A stretch of 64,000 nucleotides of DNA, from NCBI RefSeq assembly GCF_964340395.1, contig NC_135552.1, positions 1,371,001 through 1,435,000 of the forward strand, read 5' to 3'. The stretch is from Glandiceps talaboti. Its lineage: Eukaryota > Hemichordata > Enteropneusta > Spengelidae. The position numbers and the translations under genes were made by a program. Positions within the stretch are counted from its first letter, which is position 1. The number at the start of each line of letters is the position of its first letter. The notes beneath the pieces are model-generated. The model did not search any database. It had not been told where the DNA came from and worked only from the letters and a program-made list of their open reading frames with translations. Positions 11,160-21,897 of the stretch are shown here, in pieces.

Positions 11160-12272
11160 GTAAAAAAATGATGTTTGCAAACCCACCAATGTAATGTTTG
11201 AATTAGACCAATCATATATACTCAGACAATATAACAACCTTGTGATAATATGCCTCATCTTATGTCAACAGTGCAGATACATAACCGCAACTTCACCTGG
11301 GACTACTTTGCATCTAAAGCCTTCAAACATCCTGATAAAATGAGTTCTAATCCTGTGTCAAAAAACTTGTATTGGAGAAACAGTTCACAGATTTATTTGA
11401 CCCATACTTTAACTCTGGCAACATATTATTATTTGCCAGCAGTTGTGTATAACATTTACAAATTACTAGGAAGTTTGGTTTCTATGAAGGAACATGTACA
11501 TCTTGTGTGCCTCATGTCTATAAGTTTGTATACATCGTGACTGTCTGGTAACTACCCCTTACTGTCTATGAATCTGTGATTTTCAGGGACATGTGCAATG
11601 AGTGCTCCATACAATAGATAATCACAGAATATGTGTAATGTTTTGGCATAAAATCACCATCACTGAGGGGTTTATGTATGAATTCAATTGTTTCTCTGCC
11701 AATGAAGAGCTGAACATGTTTTTTTTTCTGAACGACATCTGTTCAAAATTATACGAGCAATTAGTAAGTTAAACATACATGTACATGACAAATATGAGCT
11801 TCATTACACAATAGTTTATGAAATATCACTTTAAAAATGCCAACAAGTTCTGAAAATTCAAGTACAATAAATGAATGATTTACAGAAAATAGAATTATAG
11901 TAAAATTCACCTCCAACAGTTAGTTGCACCTCATCTCTTATGGGGTCAACAATTTCCATTGTGACTTCTTCCCCATTGTAAAGAAAAGTATTACCACCTA
12001 TCAGCTATGATGACCTACAGCATATGAGGTACCAAGTATATACCACATGTAAAGATGAACATAATCAGTGTTTTTAAATCCGTAAAAGTTCTGGGGTTCA
12101 CGATCAATTTATTAAATTTTCGTGTGTGGCCATGGTCAACGTGAAACAACAGAAAACACGTACAAATGTAAAATGCTTTGAAAATCGTGTTTCAACTAAT
12201 AAAGAAGGCAATTTTTTACAAAACAAAGATAGTTGATGACGGTACCGCACCACACCACACCACTGAACTGAG
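11160..12272. other. Intron between exon 1 and cassette 1
   Basis: No exon with kinesin similarity is found, although one encoding the FDAVYD region would be expected here. ORF 11250-11540 (96 residues) has no recognisable domain and no codon-like conservation that I can judge. A short CACCAC-type run precedes the start of the first cassette unit at 12273. Confidence 0.5.
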
Positions 12273-12418
12273 GCCAGCCACTAATCAGAACTAGTTTTAC
12301 CACCATTGATTATATGCACAAACTTGCCCTTATCTACATGTACCATCATTTTATTTTGATAGTTATACATGCGGATGTACATGCCTGAATCATTTCTCTA
12401 TTTAAATGAATTTTTCAG

Positions 12419-12543
12419 TATTATACAAAGAGGATTGTACGACGACAGATTCCGTGTTGTAGACGACTCTGTACTAGAGGACTTTAATGTTACAATATCT
12501 TCATACGGACAGATTGGTATGGGCAAGACGTTTACTATGGAAG
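12419..12543 (+). CDS. KIF3B-like exon A1: P-loop exon
   Basis: It is bounded by 'tttttcag' and 'GAAG|gtcagt', enters in phase 2 and leaves in phase 1 (125 bases). It encodes [20 protein letters not shown] and then [20 protein letters not shown]. This aligns with KIF3B 'YDETFRPLVDSVLQGFNGTI' plus the P-loop and 'TYTME'. The kinesin P-loop consensus GQTGTGKT (ATP phosphate binding) is here GQIGMGKT: the Walker A lysine and threonine (GKT) remain, but two Thr positions are Ile and Met. ATP binding may persist but is uncertain. The upstream intron is also open, which lengthens the apparent ORF to 12369; that extension is not coding. Confidence 0.85.
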
Positions 12544-12955
12544 GTCAGTTATTTAACATATCAATTATTTGTTGAATTAGATGGTGGGATCGTCTTTGCT
12601 TATGTCAGGACCTTTCAGGAGAATATGTAAGTCTGTATAATATGTAATGTTCCAGTTCCTAGTACATAGCTTAGTTTTGTGAGTTCTTGCTACTGTTTTT
12701 ATTTATCAATAACTAATTGTAAAGAGGCAACGCTATTAATCAGAATGATTGAATAAATTTCATAAAGATATTTGATGCATTTTTTCAACATACTCCTAAA
12801 AGTTAATTTTAAAAAAAAAACAGAAAAAAGTTGCATTTTGCAAATTTACCATAATCTTGAAATTGATGTGTTAAACTCCTCAAATTTAACTTGTATTTGT
12901 CAAGATAATGTCAAATATTGAGAACGAATACAAAATGCTCAAAATTATCTGAGCA

Positions 12956-14419
12956 ATGGTTATTGTAAACTTACATGCACTACTCTATAAATTACTATGT
13001 AACAAAATCAACGGAAATGTATACAACATAATGAAAAACATGTACACCAATATGAACTTCATCGTGAAATTAACTGACGTGATAACAGAAAAGTTCCAAA
13101 TTGATAATGGAGTTAAACAAGGCTGTCCACTAAGCCCGACATTGTTTAATATCTTTGTAAACGATTTCACTACCGGACTCGCAAACATTGAAACAAATGC
13201 ACCAAAGCTTAATAACAAAACAATCAACAGCCTGTTGTATGCAGATGATATTGCATTGATGTCAACATCCTATGAAGGAATACAGAATGCACTGGACTAC
13301 CTTCATCGATACACAACAGACTGGCGATTGCAAGTAAACACAAACAAAACACAAATAATGGTATTTAGAAAATCAGGATGCAAACAAGATACAAGACAAT
13401 TCAAATGTGGCTTGGAAGAAATAAAAACTACAGAACAATACACATATCTCGGTGTAACATTCAAGACAAATGGCTCTATGAGCTCCACAGCAACCAGATT
13501 GTCAGACAAAGCCAGCAAAGCTGCAAGAATCCAGTCACAGATATATTCGACAAAGATAAACAGTACTAAGATAAAGGAAAAACTCATGAATACAACACAG
13601 CTACCTATCCTGACATATGCTGGCGAAATATGGGGTGTTCTCCAAAATCAAACAACTTGGGACAAAACAGAGACAGAAAAATTCCATCTACGTTTTTGTC
13701 GCCAAATATTAAATGTCAGCAACAGAGTGAGCAAAATAGGATGCAGAATGGAACTTGGGAGAGAACCACTGATTAGTAGAATATACTACTCAGCAATAAA
13801 CTATTACAAATACCTCAAGACATTAGACAATAACAACTTAGCCTATTATGCAATGAATGACATGGAGAACAATGATTACACAGGTTCATGGCTAACTACC
13901 TTTGAACACAATATACAATTATATAACAGCAAGAATATCAACAATTTAACAAAACAAGAACTATACAACTCAATTAGACAATATTATATCAATCAATGGA
14001 ATGAAAATAACAAAAGGGAAAACTCTAAGTTACGTACATACAACAACTTCAAAAATTCCCTGGAACAAGAAGAATACATTAAAGTAATGAACAATAAACA
14101 ACACATCAAAACAATAGCCAAATTTAGATTAAGTTGCCATCAACTTGCCATTGAGAAGGGTAGATATACAAAACCAAAAACACCAGTAGAAGACAGACTA
14201 TGTACACATTGTAAAGAAATAGAAGATGAAAGACATCATCTAATTCATTGTAAATTATATACAAAACAAAGAGAAAAAATGTTTAGTATTATCACTACCC
14301 TCAACTCAAACTTTATAAACTTAGATAGAGGAGAGCAATTTAGATATATACTACAATCAAAACATAAGGATATTATAACCGCTCTCTACATATACCTGGA
14401 TGATACATGTAGTCAATAG
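12956..14419 (+). CDS. LINE ORF2-type reverse transcriptase, 5'-truncated (487 aa)
   Basis: Non-LTR reverse transcriptase lacking its N-terminal endonuclease and the first RT motifs. Seen in order: VKQGCPLSPTLFNIFVNDF (about residues 55-75), the catalytic box YADDIALMS (about 97-105), LQVNTNKTQIMVF (about 122-134), TYLGVTF (about 163-169), the conserved FCRQILNVSNRVSKIGC stretch with ELGREPL (about 244-270), and a C-terminal CTHC...HH..HC zinc motif (about 422-436). It ends at 14419 near the 3' tail. The ATG at 12956 and the first ~7 codons are host intron, so the start is an accident of insertion. Complete elements of this kind encode about 1000 or more residues, so this copy should not be autonomous. 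An intact frame with all later motifs means little time has passed since insertion. Confidence 0.9.
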   Translation: MVIVNLHALLYKLLCNKINGNVYNIMKNMYTNMNFIVKLTDVITEKFQIDNGVKQGCPLSPTLFNIFVNDFTTGLANIETNAPKLNNKTINSLLYADDIALMSTSYEGIQNALDYLHRYTTDWRLQVNTNKTQIMVFRKSGCKQDTRQFKCGLEEIKTTEQYTYLGVTFKTNGSMSSTATRLSDKASKAARIQSQIYSTKINSTKIKEKLMNTTQLPILTYAGEIWGVLQNQTTWDKTETEKFHLRFCRQILNVSNRVSKIGCRMELGREPLISRIYYSAINYYKYLKTLDNNNLAYYAMNDMENNDYTGSWLTTFEHNIQLYNSKNINNLTKQELYNSIRQYYINQWNENNKRENSKLRTYNNFKNSLEQEEYIKVMNNKQHIKTIAKFRLSCHQLAIEKGRYTKPKTPVEDRLCTHCKEIEDERHHLIHCKLYTKQREKMFSIITTLNSNFINLDRGEQFRYILQSKHKDIITALYIYLDDTCSQ

Positions 14420-14563
14420 ACACACACTAGAACTACTGTATACTTTAATATTTATATTTCATAGATCATTATTAACTTTATTTTGTTTAAATACCAAATT
14501 AGAAATGTAAAATTTTCTAAACGGCTAAAATAAAGTGTTATCTTATCTTATCTTATCTTATCT
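12977..14563 (+). mobile_element. Young 5'-truncated LINE inserted in cassette unit 1
   Basis: Units 2-4 read 'aacttacatgta...tatgatatcatg' at this place. In unit 1 the text breaks after 'aacttacatg' and resumes at 'gtatgatatcatg', so the empty site is preserved in the sister units. The insert ends with AATAAA (14529-14534) and a (TTATC)n tail, as LINE 3' ends do. The target duplication is at most 1-2 bases. The insert lacks the endonuclease and the start of the RT. Its ORF has no stops, so it is young. It is in the sense orientation within the kinesin intron. Confidence 0.92.
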
Positions 14564-14583
14564 TGTATGATATCATGATTCAG

Positions 14584-14792
14584 GTGTATGGAGTGATCCA
14601 GACCTCCGAGATTTGATTCCAGATTCCTTTGACCACATATGTACACACATATCCCAGTCAGAAAATCCACAGTATTTAGTGAGAGCATCATACTTGAAGA
14701 TCTATCAGGACAAGATCAGTGATTTGCTTTCCAAAGTCCAGAAGGAAATGTTAGAATTGAAAAAACGACCAGATACTGGTGTTTATGTTATG
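14584..14792 (+). CDS. KIF3B-like exon B1: middle motor domain
   Basis: It is bounded by 'catgattcag' and 'GTTATG|gtgagt'; phase 1 in, phase 0 out (209 bases, 69 codons). It encodes [60 protein letters not shown] and RPDTGVYVM. It aligns without gaps to KIF3B from the loop after the P-loop helix ('GDPEKRGVIPNSFDHIFTHI') to 'RPDTGVYVK'. Unit 1 alone has SYLKIY; the other units keep SYLEIY, and Glu is the usual kinesin residue in (Y/F)xEIYxExxxDLL. The second Glu of that motif is Asp (QDKISDLL). Confidence 0.9.
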
Positions 14793-15167
14793 GTGAGTAT
14801 TTAGAGTAAAATAGTTTAACTTTTCAACTTGCAAACTGCACTATTAGCTGCAAGTGGGACATTATTGTTTGATATCAGGATCATGTTTGTTGATTGATTT
14901 TAGGGTACAGACCCAAACATCAGTTTGATGGGATTCATTGTAATATCATAAATGTATACATACATTTACCCATACTTTGTTCAATATTGTTGAAAGTATA
15001 TGTTACGAGTACGAAAGTCAATATTTCCGGCAAAACATCTTTAAAAAAAACAGTATATGTAGCTATAAAGTCATATTTATATGTATTATTATCTGTTTAA
15101 AAACACTTAAATTGAAAAATCATAACTTTAATATTTGATGGATTTTTGTAATGTTATTTGTTCTCAG

Positions 15168-15247
15168 GATCTCATCTCATTTGTTACAAAAAGTGTGACA
15201 GAAATTGAGCATGTGGTGAATGTAGGTAATCAGAACAGAGCTGTTGG
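15168..15247 (+). CDS. KIF3B-like exon C1: motor segment before switch I
   Basis: It is bounded by 'tgttctcag' and 'GTTGG|gtaagc'; phase 0 in, phase 2 out (80 bases). It encodes [20 protein letters not shown] and NQNRAVG, aligning with KIF3B '[27 protein letters not shown]'. The intron before it (14793-15167) has an ORF that is not coding. Confidence 0.9.
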
Positions 15248-15397
15248 GTAAGCAAGCTTCTTGTTATTCTCATTGAATTACAAGCATTAACTTGATCTTT
15301 GTTGTTTCACATTGTGTTGTCTAGAAAAACAATAATGAAGTAGTTTTTGTTAGCACAACTAAACTGATAAGGTTCAGTAGTACATGAGGCATGGTTA

Positions 15398-15421
15398 AGT
15401 GTCTATGTGTCTGTCTATCTG

Positions 15422-15456
<35 letters not shown>

Positions 15457-15570
15457 ATGTGTGTAAACAACTTAAAGTCAAATACTGCTGAACAGATAAG
15501 ATTCAGTAGTGCTAAAGGCATCACTAACTGTCTGTCTGTCTGACTCTCTGTCTGTCTGTCTGTCTGTGTG
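15398..15570 (+). repeat. (CTGT)n microsatellites in cassette unit 1
   Basis: Two CTGT/TCTG runs flank a conserved 'gtgtgtaaacaacttaaagt..' to 'aggcatcac' spacer. The same arrangement recurs in units 2 (17680-17840), 3 (19955-20100), 4 (24190-24345) and the D-E units (25940-26290), with different repeat numbers. The apparent TDRQTDRQ ORFs on the minus strand are translations of this run. Confidence 0.85.
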
Positions 15571-15748
15571 ATTTAGGTAAAAAAATGTGGTTTTTGGTAA
15601 AAAAATCTTAAGCTAAAAAATATAGCTGTATAGCATGCAGTCACAGGTTTTGAGACGTTCCGCCTGCATGCACACATCAAGTTGTAGATGATAGGATACG
15701 TGAAAGTAGGTCAAAGGCCATCCTCAAATATAACTTTCCAAGTGTGTC

Positions 15749-16059
15749 ACAAAGTAATTGAAATCTATATACTTGACTTGCTGTTGTTTTGAATGACAAC
15801 AGTTTCACATCCTATCCTGGATGCTTCTTCAGGCCAACTGATGATCTAATGACAGATGGTTGGTGACATCTTGAGTAGACTTGTGTTGGGTTCTCATCAT
15901 CACATGACAATTCTACTCCGTTAGGTGTCTTATAAACCATTTGCCATTAGATCATGTTGGCCTGAAGAAGTGTCTAGGATAGGACATGAAACCCTTGCCA
16001 CTCATAAACAACCGTATAGCAATTCCAGTATCATGATAGATTAATGTAATTACTTTGTT
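15749..16059. repeat. Long imperfect hairpin (MITE-like) in cassette unit 1
   Basis: The left half contains 'tttcacatcctatcctggatgcttcttcaggccaac..tgatctaatg' and the right half its complement 'cattagatcatgttggcctgaagaagtgtctaggataggacatgaaa'. Pairing continues outward to 'caaagtaatt'/'aattactttg', giving arms of over 100 bases. The structure suggests a foldback element trapped in the duplicated unit. Copies exist in units 2 and 3, not after unit 4. Confidence 0.75.
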
Positions 16060-16277
16060 ATATATTAACTTCATACCTGGATGATTGGGAGCAGTCATAG
16101 ACATATTACCAAGTTGGTTTCTCGTGATACTGCCAGCCACTAATCAGAACTAGTTTTACCACCATTGATTATATGCACAAACTTGCCCTTATCTACATGT
16201 ACCATCATTTTATTTTGATAGTTATACATGCGGATGTACATGCCTGAATCATTTCTCTATTTAAATGAATTTTTCAG

Positions 16278-16402
16278 TATTATACAAAGAGGATTGTACG
16301 ACGACAGATTCCGTGTTGTAGACGACTCTGTACTAGAGGACTTTAATGTTACAATATCTTCATACGGACAGATTGGTATGGGCAAGACGTTTACTATGGA
16401 AG
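16278..16402 (+). CDS. KIF3B-like exon A2: P-loop exon
   Basis: The 125-base exon is identical in translation to A1 ([11 protein letters not shown]..., GQIGMGKT), with the same acceptor, donor and phases (2 in, 1 out). Confidence 0.88.
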
Positions 16403-16860
16403 GTCAGTTATTTAACATATCAATTATTTGTTGAATTAGATGGTGGGATCGTCTTTGCTTATGTCAGGACCTTTCAGGAGAATATGTAAGTCTGTATAAT
16501 ATGTAATGTTCCAGTTCCTAGTACATAGCTTAGTTTTGTGAGTTCTTGCTACTGTTTTTATTTATCAATAACTAATTGTAAAGAGGCAATGCTATTAATC
16601 AGAATGATTGAATAAATTTCATAAAGATATTTGATGCATTTTTTCAACATACTCCTAAAAGTTAATTTTAAAAAAAAAACAGAAAAAAGTTGCATTTTGC
16701 AAATTTACCATAATCTTGAAATTGATGTGTTAAACTCCTCAAATTTAACTTGTATTTGTCAAGATAATGTCAAATATTGAGAACGAATACAAAATGCTCA
16801 AAATTATCTGAGCAATGGTAATTGTAAACTTACATGTACATGTATGATATCATGTTTCAG

Positions 16861-17069
16861 GTGTATGGAGTGATCCAGACCTCCGAGATTTGATTCCAGA
16901 TTCCTTTGACCACATATGTACACACATATCCCAGTCAGAAAATCCACAGTATTTAGTGAGAGCATCATACTTGGAGATCTATCAGGACAAGATCAGTGAT
17001 TTGCTTTCCAAAGTCCAGAAGGAAATGTTAGAATTGAAAAAACGACCAGATACTGGTGTTTATGTTATG
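16861..17069 (+). CDS. KIF3B-like exon B2: middle motor domain
   Basis: 209 bases, phases 1 and 0, acceptor 'catgtttcag'. It has the same protein as B1 except that it keeps Glu in SYLEIY, the usual kinesin residue. Confidence 0.9.
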
Positions 17070-17442
17070 GTGAGTATTTAGAGTAAAATAGTTTAACTTT
17101 TCAACTTGCAAACTGCACTAGCTGCAAGTGGGACATTATTGTTTGATATCAGGATCATGTTTGTTCATTGATTTTAGGGTACAGACCCAAACATCAGTTT
17201 GATGGGATTCATTGTAATATCATAAATGTATACATACATTTATTCATTCTTTGTTCAATATTGTTGAAAGTATATGTTACGAGTACGAAAGTCAATATTT
17301 CCGGCAAAACATCTTTAAAAAAAAACAGTATATGTAGCTATAAAGTCATATTTATATGTATTATTATCTGTTTAAAAACACTTAAATTGAAAAATCATAA
17401 CTTTAATATTTGATGGATTTTTGTAATGTTATTTGTTCTCAG

Positions 17443-17522
17443 GATCTCATCTCATTTGTTACAAAAAGTGTGACAGAAATTGAGCATGTGGTGAATGTAG
17501 GTAATCAGAACAGAGCCGTTGG
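17443..17522 (+). CDS. KIF3B-like exon C2
   Basis: 80 bases, phases 0 and 2. The protein is identical to C1 ([27 protein letters not shown]). Confidence 0.9.
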
Positions 17523-17804
17523 GTAAGCAAGCTTCTTGTTATTCTCATTGAATTACAAGCATTATTAACTTGATCTTTGTTGTTTCACATTGTGTTGTCT
17601 AGAAAAACAATAATGAAGTAGTTTTTGTTAGCACAACTAAACTGATAAGGTTCAGTAGTACATGAGGCATGGTTAAGTGTCTATGTGTCTGTCTATCTCT
17701 GTCTGTCTATCTGTCTGTCTGTCTGCCTGTGGATGTGTGTAAACAACTTAAAGTCAAATACTGCTGAACAGATAAGGTTCAGTAGTGCTAAAGGCATCAC
17801 TAAC

Positions 17805-17835
<31 letters not shown>

Positions 17836-18020
17836 GTGTGTGATTTAGGTAAAAAAATGTGGTTTTTGGTAAAAAAAATCTTAAGCTAAAAAATATAGCT
17901 GTATAGCAGCATGTCACAGGTTTCGAGACGTTCCGCCTGCATGCACACATCATGTTGTAGATGATGGGATACGTGAAAGTAGGTCAAAGGCCATCCTCAA
18001 ATATAACTTTCCAAGTGTGT

Positions 18021-18333
18021 CACAAAGTAATTGAAATCTATATACTTGACTTGCTGTTGTTTTGAATGACAACAGTTTCACATCCTATCCTGGATGCTTC
18101 TTCAGGCCAACTGATGATCTAATGACAGATGGTGGTTGGGTGACATCTGGAGTAGACTTGTGTTGGGTTCTCATCATCACATGACAATTCTACTCCGTTA
18201 GGTGTCTTATAAACCATTTGCCATTAGATCATGTTGGCCTGAAGAAGTGTCTAGGATAGGACATGAAACCCTTGCCATTCATAAACAACCGTATAGCAAT
18301 TCCAGTATCATGATAGATTGTAATTACTTTGTT
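18021..18333. repeat. Long imperfect hairpin in cassette unit 2
   Basis: Copy of the foldback described at 15749-16059, with the same paired blocks around 'cttcttcaggccaac'. Confidence 0.75.
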
Positions 18334-18551
18334 ATATATTAACTTCATACCTGGATGATTGGGAGCAGTCATAGACATATTACCAAGTTGGTTTCTCGTG
18401 ATACTGCCAGCCACTAATCAGAACTAGTTTTACCACCATTGATTATATGCACAAACTTTCACTTAGCTACATGTACCATCATTTTATTTTGATAGTTATA
18501 CATGCGGATGTACATGCCTGAATCATTTCTCTATTTAAATGAATTTTTCAG

Positions 18552-18676
18552 TATTATACAAAGAGGATCGTACGACGAGACATTCCGTGTTGTAGACGAC
18601 TCTGTACTAGAGGACTTTAATGTTACAATATCTTCATACGGACAGATTGGTATGGGCAAGACGTTTACTATGGAAG
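18552..18676 (+). CDS. KIF3B-like exon A3: P-loop exon
   Basis: 125 bases, phases 2 and 1. It reads [20 protein letters not shown] and then the same DFNVTIS...GQIGMGKT end. YDETFR equals the KIF3B residues, so this copy keeps the ancestral DET where A1 and A2 have DDR. Confidence 0.9.
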
Positions 18677-19128
18677 GTCAGTTATTTAACATATCAATTA
18701 TTTGTTGAATTAGTTGGTGGGATCGTCTTTGCTTATGTCAGGACCTTTCAGGAGAATATGTAAGTCTGTATAATATGTAATGTTCCAGTTCCTAGTACAT
18801 AGCTTAGTTTTGTGAGTTCTTGCTACTGTTTTTATTTATCAATAACTAATTGTAAAGAGGCAACGCTATTAATCAGAATGATTGAATAAATTTCATAAAG
18901 ATATTTGATGCATTTTTTCAACATACTCCTAAAAGTTAATTTTAAAAAAAAAACAGAAAAAAGTTGCATTTTGCAAATTTACCATAATCTTGAAATTGAT
19001 GTGTTAAACTCCTCAAATTTAACTTGTATTTGTCAAGATAATGTCAAATATTGAGAACGAATACAAAATGCTCAAAATTATCTGAGCAATGGTAATTGTA
19101 AACTTACATGTATGATATCATGATTCAG

Positions 19129-19337
19129 GTGTATGGAGTGATCCAGACCTCCGAGATTTGATTCCAGATTCCTTTGACCACAAATGTACACACATATCCC
19201 AGTCAGAAAATCCACAGTATTTAGTGAGAGCATCATACTTGGAGATCTATCAGGACAAGATCAGTGATTTGCTTTCCAAAGTCCAGAAGGAAATGTTAGA
19301 ATTGAAAAAACGACCAGATACTGGTGTTTATGTTATG
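19129..19337 (+). CDS. KIF3B-like exon B3: middle motor domain
   Basis: 209 bases, phases 1 and 0. The protein is as B2 except [10 protein letters not shown] (Lys in place of Ile at a buried position). Confidence 0.9.
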
Positions 19338-19715
19338 GTGAGTATTTAGAGTAAAATAGTTTAACTTTCCAACTTGCAAACTGCACTATTAGCTGCAAGT
19401 GGGACATTATTGTTTGATATCAGGATCATGTTTGTTCATTGATTTTAGGGTACAGACCCAAACATCAGTTTGATGGGATTCACTGTAATATCATAAATGT
19501 ATACATACATTTACCCATACTTTGTTCAATATTGTTGAAAGTATATGTTACGAGTACGAAAGTCAATATTTCCGGCAAAACATCTTTTAAAAAAAAAACA
19601 GTATATGTAGCTATAAAGTCATATTTATATGTATTATTATCTGTTTAAAAACACTTAAATTGAAAAATCATAACTTTAATATTTGATGGATTTTTGTAAT
19701 GTTTTTTGTTCTCAG

Positions 19716-19795
19716 GATCTCATCCCATTGGTTACAAAAAGTGTGACAGAAATTGAGCATGTGGTGAATGTAGGTAATCAGAACAGAGCTGTTGG
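19716..19795 (+). CDS. KIF3B-like exon C3
   Basis: 80 bases, phases 0 and 2. It reads [27 protein letters not shown]: two changes (SF to PL) from C1 and C2. Confidence 0.9.
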
Positions 19796-19969
19796 GTAAG
19801 CAAGCTTCTTGTTATTCTCATTGAATTACAAGCATTAACTTGATCTTTGTTGTTTCACATTGTGTTGTCTAGAAAAACAATAATGAAGTAGTTTTTGTTA
19901 GCACAACTAAACTGATAAGGTTCAGTAGTACATGAGGCATGGTTAAGTGTCTATGTGTCTGTCTATCTG

Positions 19970-20008
<39 letters not shown>

Positions 20009-20279
20009 GTGGATGTGTGTAAACAACTTAAAGTCAGATACTGCTGAACAGATAAGGTTCAGTAGTGCTAAAGGCATCACTAACTGTCTGTCTGTCTGTG
20101 TGATTTAGGTAAAAAAATGTGGTTTTTGGTAAAAAAATCTTAAGCTAAAAAATATAGCTGTATAGCATGCAGTCACAGGTTTTGAGACATTCCGCCTGCA
20201 TGCACACATCAAGTTGTAGATGATGGGATACGTGAAAGTAGGTCAAAGGCCATCCTCAAATATAACTTTCCAAGTGTGT

Positions 20280-20592
20280 CACAAAGTAATTGAAATCTAT
20301 ATACTTGACTTGCTGTTGTTTTGAATGACAACAGTTTCACATCCTATCCTGGATGCTTCTTCAGGCCAACTGATGATCTAATGACAGATGATGATTGGTG
20401 ACATCTGGAGTAGACTTGTGTTGGGTTCTCATCATCACATGACAATTCTACTCCGTTAGGTGTCTTATAAACCATTTGCCATTAGATCATGTTGGCCTGA
20501 AGAAGTGTCTAGGATAGGACATGAAACCCTTGCCATTCATAAACAACCGTATAGCAATTCCAGTATCATGATAGATTGTAATTACTTTGTTA
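20280..20592. repeat. Long imperfect hairpin in cassette unit 3
   Basis: Third copy of the foldback, again between exon C and the next cassette start. Confidence 0.75.
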
Positions 20593-20798
20593 TTAACTTC
20601 ATACCTGGATGATTGGGAGCAGTCATAGACATATTACCAAGTTGGTTTCTCGTGATACTGCCAGCCACTAATCAGAACTAGTTTTACCACCATTGATTAT
20701 ATGCACAAACTTGCCTTTATCTACATGTACCATCATTTAATTTGATAGTTATAAATATACATACCTGAATCATTTCTCTATTTTAATAAATTTTTCAG

Positions 20799-20917
20799 CT
20801 TTATACAAAGAGGATTTTACGACGAGACATTCCGTGTTGGCTCTGTGCTAGAGGACTTTAAAGGTACAATATCTTCATATGGACAGATTGGTATGGGCAA
20901 GACATTTACTATGGAAG
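20799..20917 (+). CDS. KIF3B-like exon A4: P-loop exon, ancestral-like variant
   Basis: 119 bases (two codons shorter than A1-A3), phases 2 and 1. It reads [20 protein letters not shown] and then [25 protein letters not shown] and FxGTI resemble KIF3B more closely than the other copies do, but two residues before SVL are lost. The altered P-loop GQIGMGKT is shared by all four copies, so those P-loop changes predate the duplications. Confidence 0.88.
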
Positions 20918-21217
20918 GTCAGTTATTAATCAATAACTTATTGTAAAGAGGCAATGCTATTAATCAGAATGATTGAATAAATTTCATAAAGATTTTTGAT
21001 GCATTTTTTCAACAGACTCCTAAAAGTTAATTTTAAAAAAAACAGCAAAAAGTTGCATTTTGCAAATTTACCATAATCTTGAAATTGATGTGTTAAACTC
21101 CTCAAATTTAACTTGTATTTGTCAAGATAATGTCAAATATTGAGAACGAATACAAAATGCTCAAAATTATCTGAGCAATGGTAATTGTAAACTTACATGT
21201 ATGATATCATGATTCAG

Positions 21218-21426
21218 GTGTATGGAGTGATCCAGACCTCCGAGATTTGATTCCAGATTCCTTTGACCACATATGTACACACATATCCCAGTCAGAAAAT
21301 CCGCAGTATTTAGTGAGAGCATCATACTTGGAGATCTATCAGGACAAGATCAGTGATTTGCTTTCCAAAGTCCAGAAGGAAATGTTAGAATTGAAAAAAC
21401 GACCAGATACTGGTGTTTATGTTATG
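21218..21426 (+). CDS. KIF3B-like exon B4: middle motor domain
   Basis: 209 bases, phases 1 and 0. The protein is the same as B2, with SYLEIY and [10 protein letters not shown]. One silent difference (ccg for cca) is near 21303. Confidence 0.9.
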
Positions 21427-21897
21427 GTGAGTATTTAGAGTAAAATAGTTTAACTTTTCAACTTGCAAACTGCACTAGCTGCAAGTGGGACATTATTGTT
21501 TGATATCAGGATCATGTTTGTTCATTGATTTTAGGGTACAGACCCAAACATCAGTTTGATGGGATTCACTGTAATATCATAAATGTATACATCTACATGT
21601 ATAATTACCCATAGTTTGTTCAATATTGTTGAAAGTGTATGTTACGAGTATGAAAGTCATTACTTCCGGCAAAACATCTTTAAAAAAAACTTTTCTTGTT
21701 TCAGCTAGTGTAGATTTAATATAAAGCAATTATCATGGCGTTCAAAGGTGTAAAACCAAAGTATATGTAGCTATAAAGTCATATTTATATGCATTATTAT
21801 CTGTTTAAAAACACTTAAATTGAAAAATCATAACTTTAATATTTGATGGATTTATGTAATGTTATTTGTTCTCACTGTTTTTTTCATTTATTTACAG

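Larger units (their letters stand above)
12273..16131 (+). repeat. Tandem kinesin cassette unit 1 (exons A1-B1-C1), with LINE insertion
   Basis: The unit starts at 'gccagccactaatcagaact' and runs to the next copy of the same text at 16132. Without the 1.59-kb LINE it is about 2.27 kb, like units 2 and 3. Introns as well as exons are nearly identical among units, with scattered substitutions and microsatellite length changes. That points to recent tandem duplication (or an assembly artefact). Confidence 0.9.
16132..18405 (+). repeat. Tandem kinesin cassette unit 2 (exons A2-B2-C2)
   Basis: A 2.27-kb tandem copy beginning at 'gccagccactaatcag'. It is the closest relative of unit 1 (same LYDDRF variant in the P-loop exon) and lacks the LINE. 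At the LINE site it has an extra 'tacatg' duplication. Confidence 0.9.
18406..20659 (+). repeat. Tandem kinesin cassette unit 3 (exons A3-B3-C3)
   Basis: A 2.25-kb tandem copy starting at 'gccagccactaatcag'. It lacks the LINE. Its P-loop exon is partly intermediate between units 1-2 and unit 4. Confidence 0.9.

Noticed and set aside
12369-12575. 68-residue ORF starting MRMYMPESF as an independent small gene (also 16228 and 18502)
   Set aside because: It is the P-loop exon extended into the adjoining introns. The part before the acceptor AG is intron, and the protein match begins exactly at the exon border.
15321-15524. TDRQTDRQ minus-strand ORFs in cassette introns
   Set aside because: They are translations of the CTGT microsatellite.
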